Assembly (NCBI RefSeq): GCF_003236335.1
Contig: NZ_POUB01000037.1
Location: 1 to 34,464 of the forward strand
Direction: 5' to 3'
Length of the DNA stretch: 34,464 nucleotides
DNA from: Micromonospora deserti
GTDB taxonomy: Bacteria; Actinomycetota; Actinomycetes; Mycobacteriales; Micromonosporaceae
Shown here: piece by piece, positions 31,539-34,464 of the stretch
Layout of the letters: each line of letters starts with the position of its first letter
How positions within the stretch are numbered: the stretch's first letter is position 1
Notes under the pieces: model-generated
The model's database searches: none
Told to the model about the DNA's origin: nothing
Seen by the model: the letters and a program-made list of their open reading frames with translations, nothing else
Position numbers and translations under genes: made by a program

Positions 31539-32306
31539 TCAGCGGCCCTGGTTGGCCACCGCGGCGGCGGCCTCCTTCGCGGCGGTCGGGTCGAGGTAGG
31601 TGCCGCCCAGCGTGAGCGGGCGCAGCTGCGGGTCCAGGTCGTAGCGCAGCGGGATGCCAGTCGGAATGTTCAGCTTGGCGATCTCCTCGTCCGAGATCCG
31701 GTCCAGGTGCTTGACCAACGCTCGCAGCGAGTTGCCGTGCGCGGCCACCAGCACCGTACGGCCGGCCAGGATGTCCGGCACGATCGAGTCGTACCAGTAC
31801 GGCAACATCCGCTCGACGACGTCCTTGAGGCACTCGGTACGCGGCATCAGTTCCGGCGGCAGCAGCGCGTAGCGCGGGTCGCCGGCCTGCGACCACTGGT
31901 CGTTGTCGTCGATCGGCGGCGGCGGGGTGTCGTACGAGCGGCGCCAGAGCATGAACTGCTCCTCGCCGTACTCGTCGAGGGTCTGCTTCTTGTTTTTGCC
32001 CTGCAGGGCACCGTAGTGCCGCTCGTTGAGCCGCCACGACCGGCGTACCGCGATCCAGTGCCGGTCGGCGGTGTTCAGCGCCAGCTCGGCGGTGCGGGTG
32101 GCCCGGCGCAGCACGCTGGTGTGCACCACGTCCGGCAGCAGGTTGTGCTCGCGCAGCAGCTCGCCGCCGCGGCGCGCCTCGTTCTCGCCCTTCTCGGTCA
32201 GGTCGACGTCGACCCAGCCGGTGAAGAGGTTCTTGGCGTTCCAGTCGCTCTCGCCGTGCCGCAGCAGGACCAGCGTCCCGACGGTGGGCCCTTCGCTCGC
32301 AGTCAT
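31539..32306 (-). CDS. gpmA: 2,3-bisphosphoglycerate-dependent phosphoglycerate mutase
   Basis: A 255-aa glycolytic enzyme interconverting 3- and 2-phosphoglycerate. The phosphohistidine motif is [10 protein letters not shown] (H17), followed by [18 protein letters not shown], the substrate block [19 protein letters not shown], and the second catalytic histidine in [17 protein letters not shown]. All residues expected for dPGM are present. The start is ATG at 32306; another ATG three codons upstream (32315) is possible. The long frame upstream on this strand is antisense to the MFS gene and not coding. M. tuberculosis gpm1 (Rv0489) also neighbours senX3-regX3. Confidence 0.97.
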   Translation of the reverse strand: MTASEGPTVGTLVLLRHGESDWNAKNLFTGWVDVDLTEKGENEARRGGELLREHNLLPDVVHTSVLRRATRTAELALNTADRHWIAVRRSWRLNERHYGALQGKNKKQTLDEYGEEQFMLWRRSYDTPPPPIDDNDQWSQAGDPRYALLPPELMPRTECLKDVVERMLPYWYDSIVPDILAGRTVLVAAHGNSLRALVKHLDRISDEEIAKLNIPTGIPLRYDLDPQLRPLTLGGTYLDPTAAKEAAAAVANQGR

Positions 32307-32456
32307 GCGGATCATCCTGCCGCAACGACCGGCGGAACACACGGGAAGGGTCGTGAGGACCACCACGTGGAAAAGGCAATGACCGGTGATCGGGCCGACC
32401 ACTAGGTTGTAAGGCGCGTCAAGTAGGGCAGTCATTACGGAAGTGGGGGCGCCGAC

Positions 32457-33779
32457 GTGCGGACGATGCGGGGTTGGTTCCGGGACACCACCGGCGGGCT
32501 GCCCCCCACCTTCTGGTACCTCTGGACCGGCACGCTGATCAACCGGCTCGGCTCGTTCGTCCTGGTCTTCCTCGCCATCTACCTCACCCAGGAGCGCGGC
32601 TTCTCCGCCTCCCAGGCGGGCCTGGTGCTCGGCCTGTGGGGCGTCGGCGGCGCGGTCGGCACCACCGTGGGCGGTACGCTCACCGACCGCTGGGGCCGCC
32701 GCCCGACACTGCTCACCGCCCACCTCGGCGCGGCCGGCATGATGCTCGCCCTCGGCCTGGCCGAAGAACTGTGGGCGGTGGCGCTCGGCGCGCTGCTGCT
32801 CGGCATGTTCGCCGAGGCGGCCCGGCCCGCGTTCGGCGCGATGATGGTCGACGTGGTGCCGGAGAAGGACCGGCTGCGCGCGTTCTCGCTGAACTACTGG
32901 GCGATCAACCTCGGCTTCGCCTGCGCCGCCGTCCTCGCCGGGCTCGCCGCCGAGGCCGGCTACCTGCTGCTCTTCGTGGTCGACGCGGCCACCACCGTGG
33001 TCACCGCGCTGATCATCTTCGCCAAGGTCCGCGAGACCCGTACGGTCCCCGCCGGCCCGCGCCCGGACGACGCGCCCGTCGGGGCGCTGCGCGTCATCCT
33101 GACCGACCGGGTCTACCTGGGCTTCGTGGCGCTCAACCTGTTCGCCGCGCTGGTCTTCCTCCAGCACATCTCGATGCTGCCGATCGCGATGGGCGACTCC
33201 GGCCTCTCCCCCGCCACGTACGGCTCTGTGATCGCACTCAACGGCGTGCTGATCGTGGTGGGCCAACTCTTCGTCCCTCGGCTGATCCGCGGCCGGAGCC
33301 GGTCGCACGTGCTCGCCCTGGCCTCGGTGGTGATGGGGGTCGGCTTCGGGCTGACCGCGTTCGCCGAGGCCGCCTGGTTCTACGGCGTCACCGTGCTCAT
33401 CTGGACCGTCGGCGAGATGCTCAACTCACCGTCCAACGCCACCCTGATCGCCGAGCTCTCCCCCGCCGCGCTGCGCGGCCGTTACCAGGGCGTCTTCTCG
33501 CTGTCCTGGCAGGTGGCCGGGGCGGTCGCCCCGATCCTCGGCGGCCTGGTCCGGGAGCAGGCCGGCAACACCACGCTCTGGCTGGGCTGCGCCGCGATCG
33601 GCGGGGTGATGGCGGTCGCCCACCTGGTCTCCGGGCCGGCCCGGGAGCGGCGGGCCGCCACGCTGCGGGCCACCACCAGGCCGGCCGTGCCGGTGGCCGC
33701 GATCCGGCCCCCGACGCCGGAGGCGGCCGAGACCGCGCCCGCCGAGCCGGTCGAGCCGGCGTCCGCCCCGGCACGGTGA
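32457..33779 (+). CDS. MFS transporter (DHA1-like)
   Basis: A 440-aa major facilitator, about 12 hydrophobic segments, with the motif A loop DRWGRRP (77-83) between helices 2 and 3 and a second loop SRSHVL region between the halves. It has a Pro/Ala/Glu-rich cytosolic tail of about 40 residues. The substrate is unknown; related proteins export drugs or metabolites. The GTG at 32457 is preferred over the in-frame ATG at 32466 because VRTMRGW aligns residue for residue with the VWALRRW start of the downstream paralogue. No clear ribosome site or leaderless -10 is visible. Confidence 0.9.
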   Translation: MRTMRGWFRDTTGGLPPTFWYLWTGTLINRLGSFVLVFLAIYLTQERGFSASQAGLVLGLWGVGGAVGTTVGGTLTDRWGRRPTLLTAHLGAAGMMLALGLAEELWAVALGALLLGMFAEAARPAFGAMMVDVVPEKDRLRAFSLNYWAINLGFACAAVLAGLAAEAGYLLLFVVDAATTVVTALIIFAKVRETRTVPAGPRPDDAPVGALRVILTDRVYLGFVALNLFAALVFLQHISMLPIAMGDSGLSPATYGSVIALNGVLIVVGQLFVPRLIRGRSRSHVLALASVVMGVGFGLTAFAEAAWFYGVTVLIWTVGEMLNSPSNATLIAELSPAALRGRYQGVFSLSWQVAGAVAPILGGLVREQAGNTTLWLGCAAIGGVMAVAHLVSGPARERRAATLRATTRPAVPVAAIRPPTPEAAETAPAEPVEPASAPAR

Positions 33780-33814
33780 CCGGGGACACGCTGGCGCGGA
33801 CCGTGGTGGCTTCC

Positions 33815-33820
33815 TACGGT
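33815..33820 (+). promoter_or_regulatory. -10-like TACGGT and AT-rich leader of second MFS gene
   Basis: TACGGT lies 41 nt before the start. The leader contains GTTAGTAAGGAAACTTT (33834-33850), strikingly AT-rich for this genome, then CGGAGGA as ribosome site. The AT-rich stretch could be a regulator-binding site; I cannot name the regulator. Confidence 0.35.
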
Positions 33821-33861
33821 CGAGGACGCATCTGTTAGTAAGGAAACTTTTCGGAGGACAC

Positions 33862-34464
33862 GTGTGGGCCCTGCGGCGCTGGCTGGCCGACACCGTGGGC
33901 GGGTTACCCGCCACCTTCTGGTACCTCTGGGCCGGCCTGCTGATCAACCGGGCCGGCGCCTTCGCGATGCTCTTCCTGCCGCTCTACCTGACCGACGCGC
34001 GCGGGGCGAGCGAGGCGCTGGCCGGCGTGCTACTCGGCGGCGTGCTGGCTGACCGGTGGGGGCGGCGCGCCACGCTGCTCGCGGCCCACCTGGTCACCGC
34101 CGCGCTGATGGTAGGGCTGGCCTTCAGCCGGCACCTGGCCGTGATCGCGGCGCTCGCCGCCCTGGTCGGGGTGGCGCACTCGATGCCCAGTCCCGCCTTC
34201 GTCGCGGCGGTCGTCGACGTGGTGCCCGAGCACCGCCGCTCGCGCGCGTTCAATCTGCAGTTCTGGGCGTTCAACCTGGGCATGGCGGTGGCCTCACTGC
34301 TGGCCGGCGTACTCGCCGAGGCGAGCTTCCTGGCGCTCTTCCTGGTCGACGCCTTGGCCACCTTGGTCGCCGCCGCGGTGATCGGCTGGAAGGTGCCCGA
34401 GACCCTCCCCGGTCGGGCCGGCCGGTCGGCGCAGCCACGAAAGTCGGGTGCGTCGGGGCGGGCG
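33862..34464 (+). CDS. MFS transporter, tandem paralogue, 3' end outside window
   Basis: The first 201 residues of a second major facilitator run off the window end. It is clearly related to the preceding gene: VGGLPATFWYLWAGLLINRAG here against [21 protein letters not shown] there, then DRWGRR, VVDVVPEHRR and FNLQFWAFNLGMA. Compared with the upstream copy it lacks 13 residues between AG (54-55) and DRWGRR (64-69), which removes most of transmembrane segment 2. The frame is kept. GGAGG lies 4 nt before the GTG start. Whether it still works as a transporter is doubtful. Confidence 0.85.
   Translation, partial: MWALRRWLADTVGGLPATFWYLWAGLLINRAGAFAMLFLPLYLTDARGASEALAGVLLGGVLADRWGRRATLLAAHLVTAALMVGLAFSRHLAVIAALAALVGVAHSMPSPAFVAAVVDVVPEHRRSRAFNLQFWAFNLGMAVASLLAGVLAEASFLALFLVDALATLVAAAVIGWKVPETLPGRAGRSAQPRKSGASGRA

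Noticed and set aside
31539..33308. Extended gpmA frame reaching into the MFS region
   Set aside because: The extra N-terminal 330 residues are antisense to the MFS gene; phosphoglycerate mutases begin close to the RHG motif.

Overview
The window is a GC-rich (visibly above 70 %) actinobacterial chromosome segment with strong G/C third-codon bias, many GTG starts and dense coding on both strands. A BldN-type developmental sigma factor with an RsbN-like anti-sigma factor, a Rex-headed heme operon and a SenX3/RegX3-PhoU locus point to a sporulating actinomycete; from the overall protein style I infer Micromonosporaceae (Micromonospora-like), but the sequence alone does not prove the genus. From memory, the gene order follows the Mycobacterium tuberculosis interval Rv0489-Rv0512 (gpm1, senX3-regX3, ppx, TIM-barrel protein, excisionase-type HTH, 33-aa ribosomal protein, galE2-like, acyltransferase, serB1-like, glutaredoxin-like, hemA-C-D-B), with several lineage-specific insertions.

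Layout. 1-5.8 kb, minus strand: rex-hemA-hemC-hemD-hemB, a tight operon in which the first four genes overlap by 4 nt at each junction, behind a promoter that carries a good Rex operator. 6.0-8.05 kb, plus: a NarL-type two-component system. 8.07-10.7 kb, minus: HAD phosphatase, glutaredoxin-like protein, AMP-dependent acyl-CoA synthetase. 11.1-14.4 kb, plus: a candidate 52-aa upstream ORF, bldN-like sigma factor, rsbN-like anti-sigma factor with a sigma-BldN-like promoter in front of it, and a SerB-like HAD protein. 14.4-17.2 kb, minus: acyltransferase, SDR epimerase, 33-aa ribosomal protein bS22, excisionase-type HTH protein. 17.4-22.5 kb, minus: a MacAB-like ABC exporter (adaptor lipoprotein, ATPase, permease) below a membrane-anchored zinc metallopeptidase-like protein. 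22.6-23.5 kb, minus: proline dehydrogenase. 23.7-25.7 kb, plus: a tiny lipoprotein paired with a glutathionylspermidine-synthase-like ATP-grasp enzyme, then a CGNR-type zinc-finger regulator. 25.7-27.7 kb, minus: TIM-barrel isomerase-like protein and Ppx/GppA phosphatase. 27.7-28.6 kb, plus: a Cys/His-rich protein. 28.6-32.3 kb: phosphate control (senX3-regX3 divergent from phoU, PHO-box-like repeats between them) and gpmA. 32.5 kb to the end: two tandem MFS transporters, the second cut by the window edge and missing 13 residues in its second membrane segment.

Gene expression signals are unusually legible. At least ten genes have a TANNNT hexamer exactly 6 or 7 nt before an ATG/GTG, the signature of leaderless transcription. 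Other genes use strong GGAGG ribosome sites or 4-nt stop/start overlaps. Several convergent or operon-end junctions hold hairpins that look like terminators. I saw no tRNA, rRNA, CRISPR array, insertion sequence or phage gene.

The observations I rate highest are the lipoprotein/ATP-grasp pair, which resembles a reduced version of the enterobacterial YgiB-YgiC arrangement and shares an RGGFG motif; the 52-aa ORF coupled to the bldN-like gene; the sigma-BldN-like promoter before rsbN; and the Rex and PHO sites.
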